Assembly: GCA_000497125.2 (NCBI GenBank)
Contig: CM035320.1
Coordinates: forward strand, 1,664,001-1,728,000
Source of the DNA: Spironucleus salmonicida
Taxonomy: Eukaryota > Fornicata > Diplomonadida > Hexamitidae
Length of the DNA: 64,000 nt
Direction of reading: 5' to 3'
Below are positions 1 through 11,066 of the stretch, one piece after another; the first letter of the stretch is position 1; each line of letters begins with the position of its first letter. The translations under genes were made by a program, and so were the position numbers. A model generated the notes under the pieces. It saw only the letters and a list, made by a program, of their open reading frames with translations. It did no database searches and was not told the DNA's origin.

Positions 1-2
1 AC

Positions 3-1103
3 CAGATTGACAGCTGCGCATAGGTCGTCCAGGCTAACTTTTTATCTCACAAAAAAGCGGTGCAGATTGTTGCAGACCTGTCGGACGGCAAATTTCAGGA
101 GGTAAAGAGGGCTAACAGGAGTCTCAAAGGTCAGATTCGGGTTTGCAGGAAAATCGTAAAAAAATCACATGCGATCCTAGCAAAGGAGATGGAAATGATC
201 AAAGCGGAGTTTCATGGGACGATTTAGCGGGTTTAAGAGTTCGCTGAAAGCGCGAACTCTAACTGCCAGAACCAACGTTAGTTTATGGATAAAATCAGCA
301 GCGAAATTGGAGTTAAAAGCAAGATAGAGGAGCAGTTTAGAAATGGAATTAACAAGATTTAGGAGGAGCTGGTTTAGCGAATATAAAGTGCTGAGTAAGA
401 TATATAGGGGTTATTTGGGGTTCGTGGAATTAGCGTTTAGTAGTCAGAGAAAATTGTCAGAGAAGCTAGGTTAGAGCAAATTCAGCATAGAGAGGATATT
501 TTAGTATAAGATACCAAAGTAGAAAATTAAAAATAAATAGTTAAGAATATATTATAGCAATCAAAGGATGAGAAAAAGGAAGCTGATTAACAAGATTAAA
601 AAGGTTATGGAGCAAACGATCCAATTAGAGCACAGAAGCTTACTATTTACAATAAATAAACGTCACTATTAGATAATTCTTAGCTTTTAGATAAGGAATA
701 TTTATATTAAACCCCATTTAATGCTAGTATCGAAGAAGAGTCTTGTACCGAATATGCAAAAGATGCCCATTATGGTTAACATTAAAAACTTTAGTATTAA
801 CCATTCAATAATATTCCATATAATACAGATTACGGAGATAAAAAATCATAAAAGTTATTGAAAAGTGATATTTAAAAAATTAATAAAGCTGTTCGAAGCC
901 CAAGCTTGGGCAAGGTTGATCTGAAGCGAGTTATTAAAAATATGTAGAAAATGAACCCATTAGAACCTGAGATTTACAAAGGTAGTAAAAGTAAATAATA
1001 TAAAAGAGATAACATTGATGATATTTTAAATAAAATAGATAACATGAAGCGGCGGGTAGGTCAAAAAGAAATATATTAAATGTATAGCGATTCAGATGAT
1101 TGA
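3..1103 (+). CDS. Coiled-coil hypothetical protein, 5'-truncated
   Basis: Open from the window edge to a TGA at 1101-1103 when TAA/TAG are read as Gln; 366 codons are visible and the N-terminus lies outside the window. The first half is charged, rich in Lys, Glu, Gln and Arg, and has heptad-like spacing typical of a coiled coil. The middle is Q/N/Y-rich. The C-terminus has basic stretches (LKRVIKNMQKMNPLEPE) and ends in an acidic tail (YSDSDD). No catalytic motif was recognised. It converges on the next minus-strand gene with only 8 bp between stops. The frame contains dozens of TAA/TAG codons and no internal TGA, which supports both coding status and the alternative code. Function unknown; a cytoskeletal or scaffold role is only a guess from composition. 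Confidence 0.8.
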
Positions 1104-1111
1104 TATGTATT

Positions 1112-2671
1112 TCACTCTAATTCTTCATCAATATCATCATTAACATTACCATCTAGCATGTCCATTAGTAGTTCTCTACAACGTTATTAGCATTTTCGCA
1201 GTTATTCTAAAATATCGCTGTTTGTACCTTTCATACTATATAAAGTGCCTAAAGTAGCTTCAATTACACTCATCAACATTCTTCCAGCGACAAGACAACC
1301 TTATTAATATTAAAATCCTTAAGTATTTATTTACTATAAACTATCCTATTGGCTGAATTAGTCTCCATTATCATACAACTTTGTTGCATTACCTACACCA
1401 CCAGTTTATACTAATTATCTCAGCATTCTAACTTCATCCTATAGAAATTTTAAATTGTTGTTACTCTGAACCTGGTGCTCATCTCCCATTTTAACAATTA
1501 TTTTTTTAGATATTGATTTTTTATCAAGAACATTTTCATATAAATCCTTATATTTTTAGCATAATGCTCTTAATCTCTTAATCTGTTCTTCTAGTTAAAC
1601 AAGCGAATATGGTTTTTATAAAAGTAATTTACGATTAAGGTTTTCAATTTCTTTATTTTGCTTATTAAGTTTTTGGTTTATATCGTATGATTTTAAATTC
1701 TAACAGTATTCATGAAATGTAGCAGATAATTAAACTAAAAGTTAGTTTGCTTCTGAAGTTTTTATAGTTACACCATTTATTCTTTATAACTTAGTGAAAT
1801 TTTAAATTATGTTCAATGCTTTTCTAGGAATAAAGTCAATATTTTGCATGTTAAATTACTATTCCTGAATAATATAAGTCTTTTTAAGTTCTAAATCATT
1901 TTCATTTGCCATATCTTGCTAAATTTTGTCTAAATATGCCTAAAAACTAACAAAACTTTCATCTTGATCTTTTTGTTTTAAATCTAACATATTAGCATTT
2001 TTATACATCTTTTAATACAAATCTCTTTTACTAAACTACGGTGCATTTATTTCATTTTAACATGTTAACAAAATCTACATACTACATTCATTTTAATCAA
2101 TAAAAACCGGTAATATCTCAGCATCTCCTGCTACTTGCAAATCTTTAAATATACGAACTGCATATTTAGGAATTTTGTTATTTTACTATCCTAAGACATT
2201 GAGAATTTGTAATAAAGCCTAAATTGTTTTAATCAATACACGTGAAAATTCTTTTTCTTATTAACACTCTACCTCTGCCTATGTAATTGAGCGCTTTTAT
2301 ACTTCTGCAAGTTTTTCTATGTTTCTATCAAATACAACTTTCTATTTTGAGGAAAGCTGCAGTTGTTTATTTTCAGCTTAAAGCTAGACTATCTCTTATT
2401 CCTTCTAATAAAGTTAATTTTTAATTTTTCTAAGTTCTATATCACGTTAATCTGCTAATTAACGCATTGTAAGGGTTTCCTGGGCTAAGGACCGAGCGTC
2501 TGAGTGCGTTGAAAGGCGATTTCCTTCTAAAGTAGAGAGCAATTACTTAGTACGGGATTTATACTTTTCTTTTGATTCAGTTAGCTCTTAAACCATCTTT
2601 TAAAGCCGTTCAATCTCTTATTCACCTTAATACATTTAACAAAAATTCATAAAGTTAAACATATTTTTCAT
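1112..2671 (-). CDS. Coiled-coil hypothetical protein (519 aa)
   Basis: A minus-strand frame starts at CAT 2669-2671 and ends at TCA 1112-1114, with no TGA inside 519 codons. The first in-frame Met gives MKNMFNFMNF, followed within about 20 residues by a long charged helix rich in Glu, Gln, Lys and Leu (for example QLQAENKQLQ). More helical segments follow (EIENLNRKLL, QLEEQIKRLRAL) around a less charged middle with a few Cys. The architecture is two or three coiled coils. No family was recognised. Its start lies only 41 bp from the divergent TFIIS start, so the two genes must share a very small promoter region. Other Met codons 3, 7 and 12 residues further in could also be the start. Confidence 0.82.
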
Positions 2672-2712
2672 ATATAATAATGTGTGAATATAATATATTT
2701 TCCCCTTCCACA
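2672..2712. promoter_or_regulatory. 41-bp divergent intergenic region (shared promoter)
   Basis: This is all the DNA between the starts of the minus-strand coiled-coil gene and TFIIS. It holds an AT-rich block (about 2672-2700, including aatataatatattt) and then a short pyrimidine tract (tccccttcca, 2701-2710) just before the TFIIS ATG. The AT-rich box plus pyrimidine-rich leader is also seen before the genes at 11067 and 59501. Promoter role is inferred from position and composition. Confidence 0.5.
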
Positions 2713-3435
2713 ATGGAGTACATACAACTCGTTGACAATTTAGTCGCTGATAACGTAGAGTCATAGGACGCATTATATTAACTCCTACCATTATCAGTTA
2801 CACCTGCTATAGCTTCTTACGAGCTATCATCTCCCGATACGAAGCGCCAAAAAGCCGTAGATATTTTAGCTAAAACACTCGCACTAAAGATTGAAATAGA
2901 CTCACTTCAGAATCTTAGAATGGATTTATAAGAAGCATAAGATCTCTCAGGACACCTTAACATTGCCCTTTCGGAACTATTTCCGAATGCAATTTTACAT
3001 GAGTCGTTCTACTACTTCTAGCCACAGTTCCAAGATGCTGCGGCGTACCGAATCGAACAAGCACTACACGCTAGATAGCTGAATTCGAGGGACTACTTCG
3101 ATGCATTTTTGCTGCTAGAAACGGCGCTTAGCCATAGTGAGAACTCCGTTCTGCGTTTTAAGGCGTTGTTCGGAATCAATCACCCTGTAGCATTAGCGAA
3201 TGCAAAAAAGAGCGATTTGGAACCTGAATACGAAAAAAACCAGAGAGCAATTGCCACAGAAGATATTCTGGCGAGCAAGGATCTAGGAAGATACGTTGTG
3301 GAAACTGGTATAAAATGCAAAAAATGCGAGAAAAAGACAGTCACAAGATAAGAGAAACAAAGCAGGTCAGCTGACGAAGCTACGACTATATTTTATACAT
3401 GTTCGAGCTGTGGTTACAAATGGAGTGTAAATTGA
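2713..3435 (+). CDS. Transcription elongation factor TFIIS-like protein
   Basis: 240 aa, ATG 2713 to TGA 3433. The C-terminal roughly 40 residues form a TFIIS-type zinc ribbon: a CxxC pair (CKKC), then RSADE with the adjacent Asp-Glu that reach into the RNA polymerase II active site, then a second CxxC pair (CSSC) followed by GYKW. The preceding helical part (roughly residues 100-195) fits the polymerase-binding central domain, including a DILASKDLG segment where TFIIS proteins have related sequence. A separate N-terminal LW domain is not obvious, and the protein is shorter than the usual ~300 aa. Expected role: stimulating transcript cleavage by backtracked RNA polymerase II in the nucleus. 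Internal TAG/TAA codons replace Gln, one in the zinc ribbon loop (TRQEKQ). Pol I/III ribbon subunits are similar but much shorter. Confidence 0.92.
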
Positions 3436-3710
3436 AGGTTTTATTGACATATTTTTATATTTTTATATACAACTGACAGTTAGCGAGTAACCGTATTGTT
3501 ATGATTAAACATTAATTTGAGGAACTATAAATAGTATAATTGGTGCAATTTTATTGATTAAATTATCGGTAGTAGTTTAATGTAGTTAATTATAGTTCAA
3601 TTCAATTCGTTGCATCGGCATAATGAATAAATTGAAATTTGACATAAACCAATATGCTTCTCATGATAAAGTCAGTCAAATGATAGTCTAATATATAGTA
3701 AGAAATTCAT
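3436..3710. other. AT-rich intergenic region
   Basis: No frame of useful length was seen on either strand. Very AT-rich, with short T and A runs. It contains the 3' end of TFIIS and presumably the promoter of the next plus-strand frame. The downstream frame is open from 3684, just after an in-frame TGA at 3681-3683. Confidence 0.5.
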
Positions 3711-4094
3711 ATGCAGTGTTTTTAAGAACAATTGCGAACCTCTGAAATGAAATGGTTCGGCGAAGTAATTTTGCAGCGAATGTTTTTCAAGAGGAAACGG
3801 TTTTTAGTTCTAATGGATCCACCTTGTAGTGTTTAAATATTTAGCACAGAGAGTTAGTTTTAGAATGGGAGATGCCCTAATGTGAGTTACAGTTTAATAG
3901 GTGCTATTGCATCATTTATTGTTAAAGATGAAGATTTATGGGTAGTAAATCTATAGGTGGGTATAAAGAGGCTATAGATATGGAGCAAATATGAAGATGA
4001 TTTGAACAACATTGTTGTTTTCGTTAATCGTGTGGCAAGTCAATATTCTATAAAGTAAACATTGGAGGTTTAGGAAATTAATGATATTATATGA
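3711..4094 (+). CDS. Hypothetical frame, possibly the N-terminal part of the next gene
   Basis: 127 aa from ATG 3711 to TGA 4092. Reads as a credible soluble protein: FKRKRFLVLMDPP, then YSLIGAIASFIVKDEDLWVV, then a helical end with QIWSKYEDDLNNIV. No family was recognised. Its stop overlaps the next ATG (ATGA, 4091-4094). A four-base overlap is unusual for adjacent eukaryotic genes and suggests that this frame and the following one are a single gene split by an indel near 4085-4094. The other reading is two separate proteins. Start codons further in (for example 3747) are possible. Confidence 0.6.
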
Positions 4095-5389
4095 GTAATT
4101 TGTGTATTTCGAAAATGTTAGAAAATATTAATAAATTATTAAGGAAGACAATTCCTTCCACAGAGTTAAAAGATGTTATCTCCTTTACTACATTAACATC
4201 TTTTTATATAATAATAAATGAATAAAAACATTCTGTATTGTATCATTATACGTTACCTTATGATCCTATTATAATACATTAATTTAATTTTAGGGTAGAT
4301 AAGATGTTCATTCGTGATAATTTTTTATACTGTAAAGGACAAAATATTTACTAAAAGATGGATTTAAAAACGACTATTGTTTAATAGTTATATAAATGTG
4401 AATATTTAACTACCAATTTTACTATTAGTGGTACTAGTATAAAGAATATTTTAACAAATTAGATTATTTATTAATTTGATAATGATGATATTATTAATGT
4501 TTTTGAATAAGAGGTATCTTTGGCAGTTTAGACAAAAGATTAAATAATTTTTTATGCTAAAACCAAATCTAATCTTTATTTACGTTAAATATTATAGATT
4601 AAAGGAGAATGTTTTTAATATTAAAACCTAATATGTATTTTTGGAGATAGTTTTCTAGTTTATCAGGGTTTTGAATTTTAGAGAAAAATCGACTTAAATT
4701 TTAGCAATATAATTTAAATTGGTAACTAATTTTATTGTTCTCATAATGCTGATTTATACTAAATAATAATTGGTAATAATTTTAAGATTATAGTTAGAAA
4801 CTTGAAAATTAATATTAAGTCAAATATTTACTTATCTAATGGAATATTATAATTTAGTAAGTTAAGAAATATGGATATAGTTGACTAGTTATTAATAACT
4901 AAGCAAGACTTGGGCTAAAATATGAAAGGACTTTAATCAGATTTAAAATTTAATGATAGAAAATAAGAGCACTAATCAGCAATATAGTTAGAAATATTAA
5001 TAAAAAAATTATAACATATATTAAAGGGAGACTATTTATCATCTAATAATAACATTATTGATACATAACTGTTATTTTAAGATACAGTTAAAAATGTTTA
5101 GGAATGCTAAAAAACATTCTAAGTTGTAGATAATAATATAAAAGTTAGCAGTAATATCCAGTAACTTTATTAAAAATTAAATAATTATCCTATTAAGATA
5201 TCAAAGTAAACTTAGAAATAAGAAGTATAATTAACCTAATAAATTTTAAGAATATATGATTTATTTGAATAAGTAGAAAAAATGCGTTAAAAAATATTTA
5301 TTGATGAATAATAATTTAGCCCAGAAATAATACTAGAAGACTTTGATGAAATAAAATTAATGGAAAGTTCAGTTCATAATCAAGAATGA
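4091..5389 (+). CDS. Hypothetical protein, beta-rich then coiled-coil (432 aa)
   Basis: 432 codons from ATG 4091 to TGA 5387, with no internal TGA and very many TAA/TAG Gln codons. Residues about 1-280 alternate short hydrophobic strands with polar turns (YIIINEQKHSVLYHYTLP, LICIFGDSFLVYQGF), resembling a beta-propeller. Residues about 300-420 are Q/N/K-rich with helical heptads. It ends in an acidic segment, LEDFDEIKLMESS, resembling motifs in the protein encoded at 6572. The frame is closed upstream by a TGA at 4082, three codons before this ATG, so the start depends on whether 3711-4094 belongs to the same gene. Propeller-plus-coil layout is seen in some nucleoporins and trafficking proteins, but no family can be assigned. 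Confidence 0.75.
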
Positions 5390-5390
5390 T

Positions 5391-5420
5391 TATTTATCAT
5401 ATAATATCATATAATATCAT
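5391..5420 (+). repeat. Short tandem repeat, 10-bp unit ataatatcat
   Basis: Two exact and one partial copy of ataatatcat sit between the TGA of the 432-aa gene and the next ATG. This is simple AT-rich sequence in a short gap and may be part of the downstream promoter. Confidence 0.6.
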
Positions 5421-5429
5421 AAAATTTAA

Positions 5430-6332
5430 ATGAATTTTATAGATCATTACTAACAGTTTTATACAAATTTACTTCATTCATTCAGATTAGTATAGTAATA
5501 TCATGGCTTTGCACTGAGTGATCTTGTCGATAATTGGGGTTTGGAATTAAGAGAAATTTCAGTTGGCTTACCACTAGTAGCTTTCAATTCATTTAAATTA
5601 AATATTATTTTAAAGAATATTGGTGATACTTTATTAAATCGCTTATTTGGAGGGTATTAATAGTGCTTTTGTGGTATTACAGCTGTGTAGTTCATATTTT
5701 AGAATTAAAATATTAATAAATTGATATCTTGCTGTACAAAATGTTAAGGTACGCCAAAAATAGAAGATTATCCATTAATAATATTCAGCTCATTTTACAG
5801 TCTAAAAGGGTAGGTATAAGATAATGTAATTTTAGACTAGGCAGAATATGAATTATAATCAGTTTATTGTTTTGATTTAAGTAATATTTTTAAAGCAGCT
5901 TTACATATTCAAAATGATGTGGTTGTGGCTTGTTATAATAATTGTGTAGAATTTTTAGATAAACGATTATTTGATTTGTATAAACTTGATAGTACTATTG
6001 GACGTTGTTTTAAACTATTTGGCTATATTAAATATGCAGGTTATACTTTGAAAGATAAATATATAAATAGTACTATTAATATAGAGGATTAGTAAGTCCA
6101 AGATTAACAAATTTTATAAGAAATCCACAAATAGAAAGAAATTACTTAACCTCTTATAATAAATGAAGATTTTAATTTGAGAAGAAATGAAATTTAAAGG
6201 TGGAATATTAATGGAAACACATTATATGAATATTTTCCTATTGAAATGACTGATAACAAACACCATATACACCAATTTCCATTGAATAAAAAATTAAAGG
6301 AGTTATTAATAAAAAATTAAATAGTGTTTTGA
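5430..6332 (+). CDS. Hypothetical protein with Cys pairs (300 aa)
   Basis: 300 codons from ATG 5430 to TGA 6330. The middle carries a possible metal site: CFC near residue 80, then CC followed by KC (SCCTKC) about 25 residues later, spaced as a zinc-binding knuckle pair might be. Before this are hydrophobic strands (LELREISVGLPLVAFNSF), and after it alternating strands (NDVVVACYNNCVEFL) and a Q/K-rich linker. The C-terminal part (HIHQFPLNKKLKELL) is basic. I do not recognise the family. It lies 40 bp after the preceding gene on the same strand. TAA/TAG Gln codons are frequent. Confidence 0.78.
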
Positions 6333-6571
6333 TTACGATAATATATTAATTTTTATAGTATAGAAAATGCTAGTATTATTACCTAGGTTAAAACAATTAG
6401 TAATCGATATACACTAATAGTGAATAGTAACTGTCGTACCATATTCATATGTTTAGAGTACTTGTATGTAAATATTGGATTGGTAAAGCTATGATCGATA
6501 AAGTCTTTAATAAATTTAACTGATTTACTTAATTATATATATATTAAATTTACATTCTATTCATAATCATA
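6333..6571. other. AT-rich intergenic region and likely promoter of the 957-aa gene
   Basis: Only very short frames occur here, such as an 18-codon one. Near the right end a TATA-like block (about 6532-6555) lies roughly 15-20 bp upstream of the ATG at 6572, the same arrangement as at other genes here. An in-frame TGA at 6521 closes the downstream frame. Confidence 0.45.
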
Positions 6572-9445
6572 ATGATAACAAATTTCGCATAATCTTTTAG
6601 TCTTAACTAAAGTTAAGTCACAACGATGTCAAATTATATTATTACATCATTATTTAATTATATTTAAGTTTTTTAGTATAAAAATCGTTAGATTTATTAA
6701 TTTTAGCTGCTAAGTCTTCCGTCACCCCCTAGTATAATACATGCGGTTGAGGATAAAATTTTTGCTTTGTGCGATAATTATTTATACGTAACTGAAGTAA
6801 ATAGATAAAGCTAATTTCTTAATACAGGTATAATGATCGATAGTTGCATATCAGTTGCAGTTATAAATAATACAATAGCCTTAGCCAATTTAAAACGAAT
6901 CGATATCTTTGATATAATTTCAGGTTAAAAGAAAATTAGTATTACAAGTGTCGAAGATATTGTTAAAGTTATTTCATGTGATGATTAATTTGCTTTTATT
7001 AGCTTGTAATCAGTAGGAATAATATTTGAGAGCACAAATAGTAAATACGTGGTTTAGCCTCATTTATAGCAAAATATTAAAGATAAAGCAAAGGATATAG
7101 AGTTTAAATATGTTGATTTAATTTATGATAAATGTTTGTATATTGTTAATTATGATGGTAAAACTATATTACTTGATAATAAATTGACTACATTGAGGTG
7201 GTAAAATATTGAGGAACTTAAATTTATAGCTTAAAATATTTTTAATGTTGATGGGAAGAGTATTATTTTATTTGATAATGGTGTTTTAAAGATAAATAAA
7301 CAAGATAATCTTTAGTTTTTAGGAAAAGTAGCTTTCTCTAAAATTAAAAATTGCTAGTATTTATCAAATTATTCAATTTTAAAGGGTATTGGTGTTTTTG
7401 GAGATATTATCCTAGTCCTTTCAAATGGAACAATAGTTTCTATTGCAGTTGAGATTGTGTAGGGGTCAAATGGTAAGGAGCGAGTAGGTACTGTACAAAA
7501 AATATATGAACTTGGTGGAGGATTGAATTAATCAGCACAATCTTCATTGTACCATTAATTTGTAGCAAAATCTTCTAACAAATTAATGATAATTAGAGAT
7601 TTAGATAACTAAAAAGACATGGCACTAGATTTACTACCATAATTTATTAAGCATATTTTCCTTAATGATGATGTTATATTAGGTATACATAAATCATATA
7701 ATGTAAAAGATTACCAAGTTCCAAATATATAAAATAGTTAGTTAGTATTATCATTTATAAATAGATTAAAGGCAGGTCCTGTTAAATTTTATGGATTATA
7801 AAGTATTAATTAGACTGATTTTATTGATGTATTTGAATTAGATGATTATCTTTCAATAATGTTTGCAAATAAGAGCGGAAACATATCATCATTTATATTA
7901 AATATGACTTAAGATCTATAAGAAGTTATTACACATGATTTAAAAGCGGAACTACTTAATATTAAATAAATAGATATAAATAATTTTGCATATATTACTA
8001 AAAATAATAAAGTAGTTATTCTTAATATTTAATCAAAAGAATCTACCTTATTTGTTAATCTAGACAAGTTTGCTAAAATTTTTTCATTGACAGTTGATAA
8101 AGAAAAGAGGCTTATTATTATTGGTGTTATTTAAGAATTCATGGATAATAATATTATGATATACTAACCTAAAATATTTATATATTAAAAAGGGAGCCCG
8201 ACGTTAATTTCAGCTATTTTGTTAACAGAAACATCCAATATTTAGGATTTACCAATAGAACATGATATTTTACTACTAAATATGAATAATTAAGCCGAGC
8301 AGCTTTGTTTTGCTATAATATATAAAAATTAATTACAAATACGATTACTGTGTAGTGGAATTATATTGGACATAATTGATATTAACTAAATAAATGTAAC
8401 CGACTAAGTTTATATGTCTTTTTATTAGAATAAATTGAATTTAATATCAAACTAGTTTTATCTTCAATATTCAGGAATAACATTGGATACAATTTAAAGT
8501 TATATTGATGAAGGCTTAAATTATGAGCAAGCTTAACAAAAAACATAGTTATTTAATGAATTTGATGATACTTAATTCAATACTTAAATAAATAACTCGT
8601 ACAGTAAAGCAGTATCGTCCGCAAATACTACCAAAAGCCCAACCTTAGCTATTAATATTTAAAATGAGTCAGCTCCAACAGTATCTGAGATTTAAGACGA
8701 ATAGTTAAGGAATGGTTTAACTGAGTAAAAAATTTCCATTGTTAAGAAGTCAATAGCTGAAATGTCAAGCGATTTTGATGAAGATATTGAGAAAGTAGTT
8801 CAAGACACAATAAAAACTAGAAATAATGTCGATGATTTAGACGTATCTTAATTAAGCAATAAATAATCGGAAAGCTTAACATAAAATTTGTAAAGAGTTA
8901 TTTAAAACATTTAAGTTATTAATGAAAATGATTATTTTCCAATTTTTAATTTAAGGCCTGATTAAGATTTAGAAATTGATGTAGAGATAGATAAGGCTTA
9001 AAATGAATAAATAGTTGGATCCAGTACATTGCTTAAGACTCCAATAACTCCAGTATATAGAGACTCTATTTCTAATGATTTTGACGATACAGTGAAAGAG
9101 ATCACAGCTTCACAGCTAGTTAAATTAGAAAATTCTTAAACTACAATTTCAACAATACCAATTGAGTTAAATAACCAGTCTTTAACTATGTCAATAAGTC
9201 TCACAAGTACTTTAGTCTAGATGTAGTAAGTATTAAATTAGTAAATTTTGCTCGCAGAAACTTAGGATATAAATTTACAATCTATACCAGCTAATTAACG
9301 CAAAGAAGTTAAAAAACAAGTGGATTTGCTATAAAATACTATTAGACGAATCAATTTATTATATGATTTTGATGATGATGTTGAGAAAAAATTAGAAGAA
9401 CTTACAAAGACACTTTTAGGAATGACAATAAAAAGTGATAAATGA
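6572..9445 (+). CDS. Large beta-propeller-like protein with Q/S-rich tail and repeated FDD motifs
   Basis: 957 codons, ending at TGA 9443, with no internal TGA. ATG 6572 was chosen because an AT-rich box lies just upstream; ATG 6626 (MSNYIITSLF) would remove 18 residues and is the main alternative. Residues about 20-640 are repeated short beta strands separated by polar turns (HAVEDKIFALCDNYLYV, SIAVEIV, FIYQKGSPTLISAIL), as in WD40/CNH-like propellers. Residues about 640-957 are Q/N/S/T-rich and probably disordered, with four related acidic motifs: NEFDDTQF, SSDFDEDIEKVV, SNDFDDTVKEI and YDFDDDVEKKL. A TPITP segment could be a phosphosite. No enzyme motif was found. The layout is reminiscent of propeller nucleoporins or vesicle-tether subunits, but this is not demonstrated. 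Confidence 0.82.
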
Positions 9446-9484
9446 TATTTTTATAAGAAATATATATATTTATTTTTTACAATA

Positions 9485-9892
9485 ATGCGACAATTTTCAA
9501 AAGCAAAGTAGTATTATGGCATATCTGCACTGCGTCCATAATAAATACAAGAGCTAGATGACGTTGAGCTAATATTTCAGAGTATTAATAATAAAAATCC
9601 ATTTATATTAAATACATAAATTAATCAAGAATTGGATTTTGTACATTCAGATAATTAATTCAAAGATATAGTTAGAGAGAAACGAAAGCAATATTATATT
9701 AGGCAAAATGAAACCAGGAAATATTAGTAACTACGAGATTCACATTAAATGGCTAAAAAATCATAGATTTTGCAATATGAAAAAAATAAGGTCAATAATT
9801 TACTGAATTTTATTTAAAAAAAAATAAGGTAAGATCTAGATTTAACATACAAAATAAATAGATAGTATGCGCAGAGTAAAAAATTTTATTGA
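9485..9892 (+). CDS. Coiled-coil protein, N-terminal frame of a probably split gene
   Basis: 135 codons from ATG 9485 to TGA 9890. Basic, helical and Q/K/N-rich (FKDIVREKRKQYYI, MAKKSQILQYEKNK). The frame stops in an A/T homopolymer stretch (aaaaaatttt, about 9878-9887), while the overlapping frame that starts at 9867 continues with similar composition for 381 codons. The most economical explanation is one protein of about 500 aa interrupted by a single indel in or near that homopolymer; two overlapping genes is the alternative. It starts 39 bp after the 957-aa gene. Confidence 0.6.
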
Positions 9893-11012
9893 TTAAATAT
9901 AATTACCATTATATATAAGTTATTATGTAAAAATGATAGTAAATAATAAATTGATGGTGGATCAATAGCAATTATAGCTTACTAACGAAAGTTTACGATC
10001 TCTAGTATTCAAAATATATAATTCTAAACTATCATATCATGAGTTTCTAATAACCGAAGGGAGAATCCAACCATAATAGATACTTTAAATTCCGATGATA
10101 GTAAATTCATCAATAAGCATGATTTCTTAACATTAATCATTTTAAGACGGATAGACACTGGTTTGGTGTTTTGATGATACTGAAAACACGGTGCTCTAGG
10201 TTTTGCGGCTGAAACAGCGAGATTTGAAAAAAATTGTTTTCCAACTAAGTAAAGAAATTAACAAACCTAAACAATCTTAATTATAAGAGATTCAATTGCA
10301 ATAAATTTCTAATTTGGTAAATAATTCGTCTTCAATAATTGATATTAATCTGCAGCCAATCTAACCGTAATAGCTTGTAAATAATTTCAATATATTTTCT
10401 GAAGATACAAAAAATGATATCATGTCATATTCTGGGATTTTTGACTAGGTAGAACTCAAAAATGAATCTATTCCAATTCATTAATTGTAGAATAAATCAG
10501 AACTACAACAAAATATCAACAATGTAACGTAAAACTTTGCACCACTCAGTTTTCTCCCACCAAGACCTAATTCATTTGTGAACCTTATAGAACAGCATAC
10601 ACCAACACAACTTAGACTAGAAGAGTAGAATATCTAGCGAAATTAGCATTTAGATGATTTAAACAGTGATGAAAACTAAAACAAAAAACATTAATAAGAA
10701 TCAAATTTTCTTAAAATGTCAGATAGTGGAGATGGTTAAAATATAAAGAATGAAGAATCTGAAATCATCGGATTATAGTAGAAGATTTAGGATGTTGAGC
10801 TTGTGACTGCAAATCTTATTCTTCAGGCTGAATACGTATAAGAGATGGATTTGACACTAGATAAAATGGCTCAATAGATTAATAGGCTGACGAAATAGAT
10901 TGTTGGGAACAAAAGAATGATTGTACACGGCAGATTTGAGTAGTATTTGACGTGTTGTGTTCTAATTTCAGTAGTTTTAATTTTGAAGTTTTCTTATAGA
11001 CTAGATGAATGA
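9867..11012 (+). CDS. Tail-anchored coiled-coil protein (SNARE-like layout)
   Basis: 381 codons from ATG 9867 to TGA 11010, overlapping the previous frame by 26 nt. The middle is Q/N/S-rich, with one acidic motif (CFDDTENTVLQVL) like those in the protein encoded at 6572. Near the C-terminus a heptad-rich helix (YVQEMDLTLDKMAQQINRL) is followed by a basic stretch and a single hydrophobic segment (YLTCCVLISVVLILKF) five residues from the end. That is the layout of a tail-anchored membrane protein. Coil directly before a C-terminal anchor is also the SNARE layout, but SNARE layer residues cannot be assigned confidently. The likely true gene includes 9485-9892, with 9867 then being an internal Met. 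Confidence 0.72.
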
Positions 11013-11066
11013 ATATATAATAATATAAGTTTAATAATATACTTTTTCTTTTCTTTTCCTTTCGCA
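11013..11066 (+). promoter_or_regulatory. AT-rich box and pyrimidine tract upstream of eIF1A
   Basis: The whole 54-bp gap consists of an AT-rich block (about 11013-11040, atatataataatataag) and then an almost pure pyrimidine tract (about 11042-11063, ttttcttttcttttcc) ending at gca before the ATG. Comparable pyrimidine-rich leaders precede TFIIS and the large gene at 59501. Promoter or initiator function is inferred. Confidence 0.5.
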
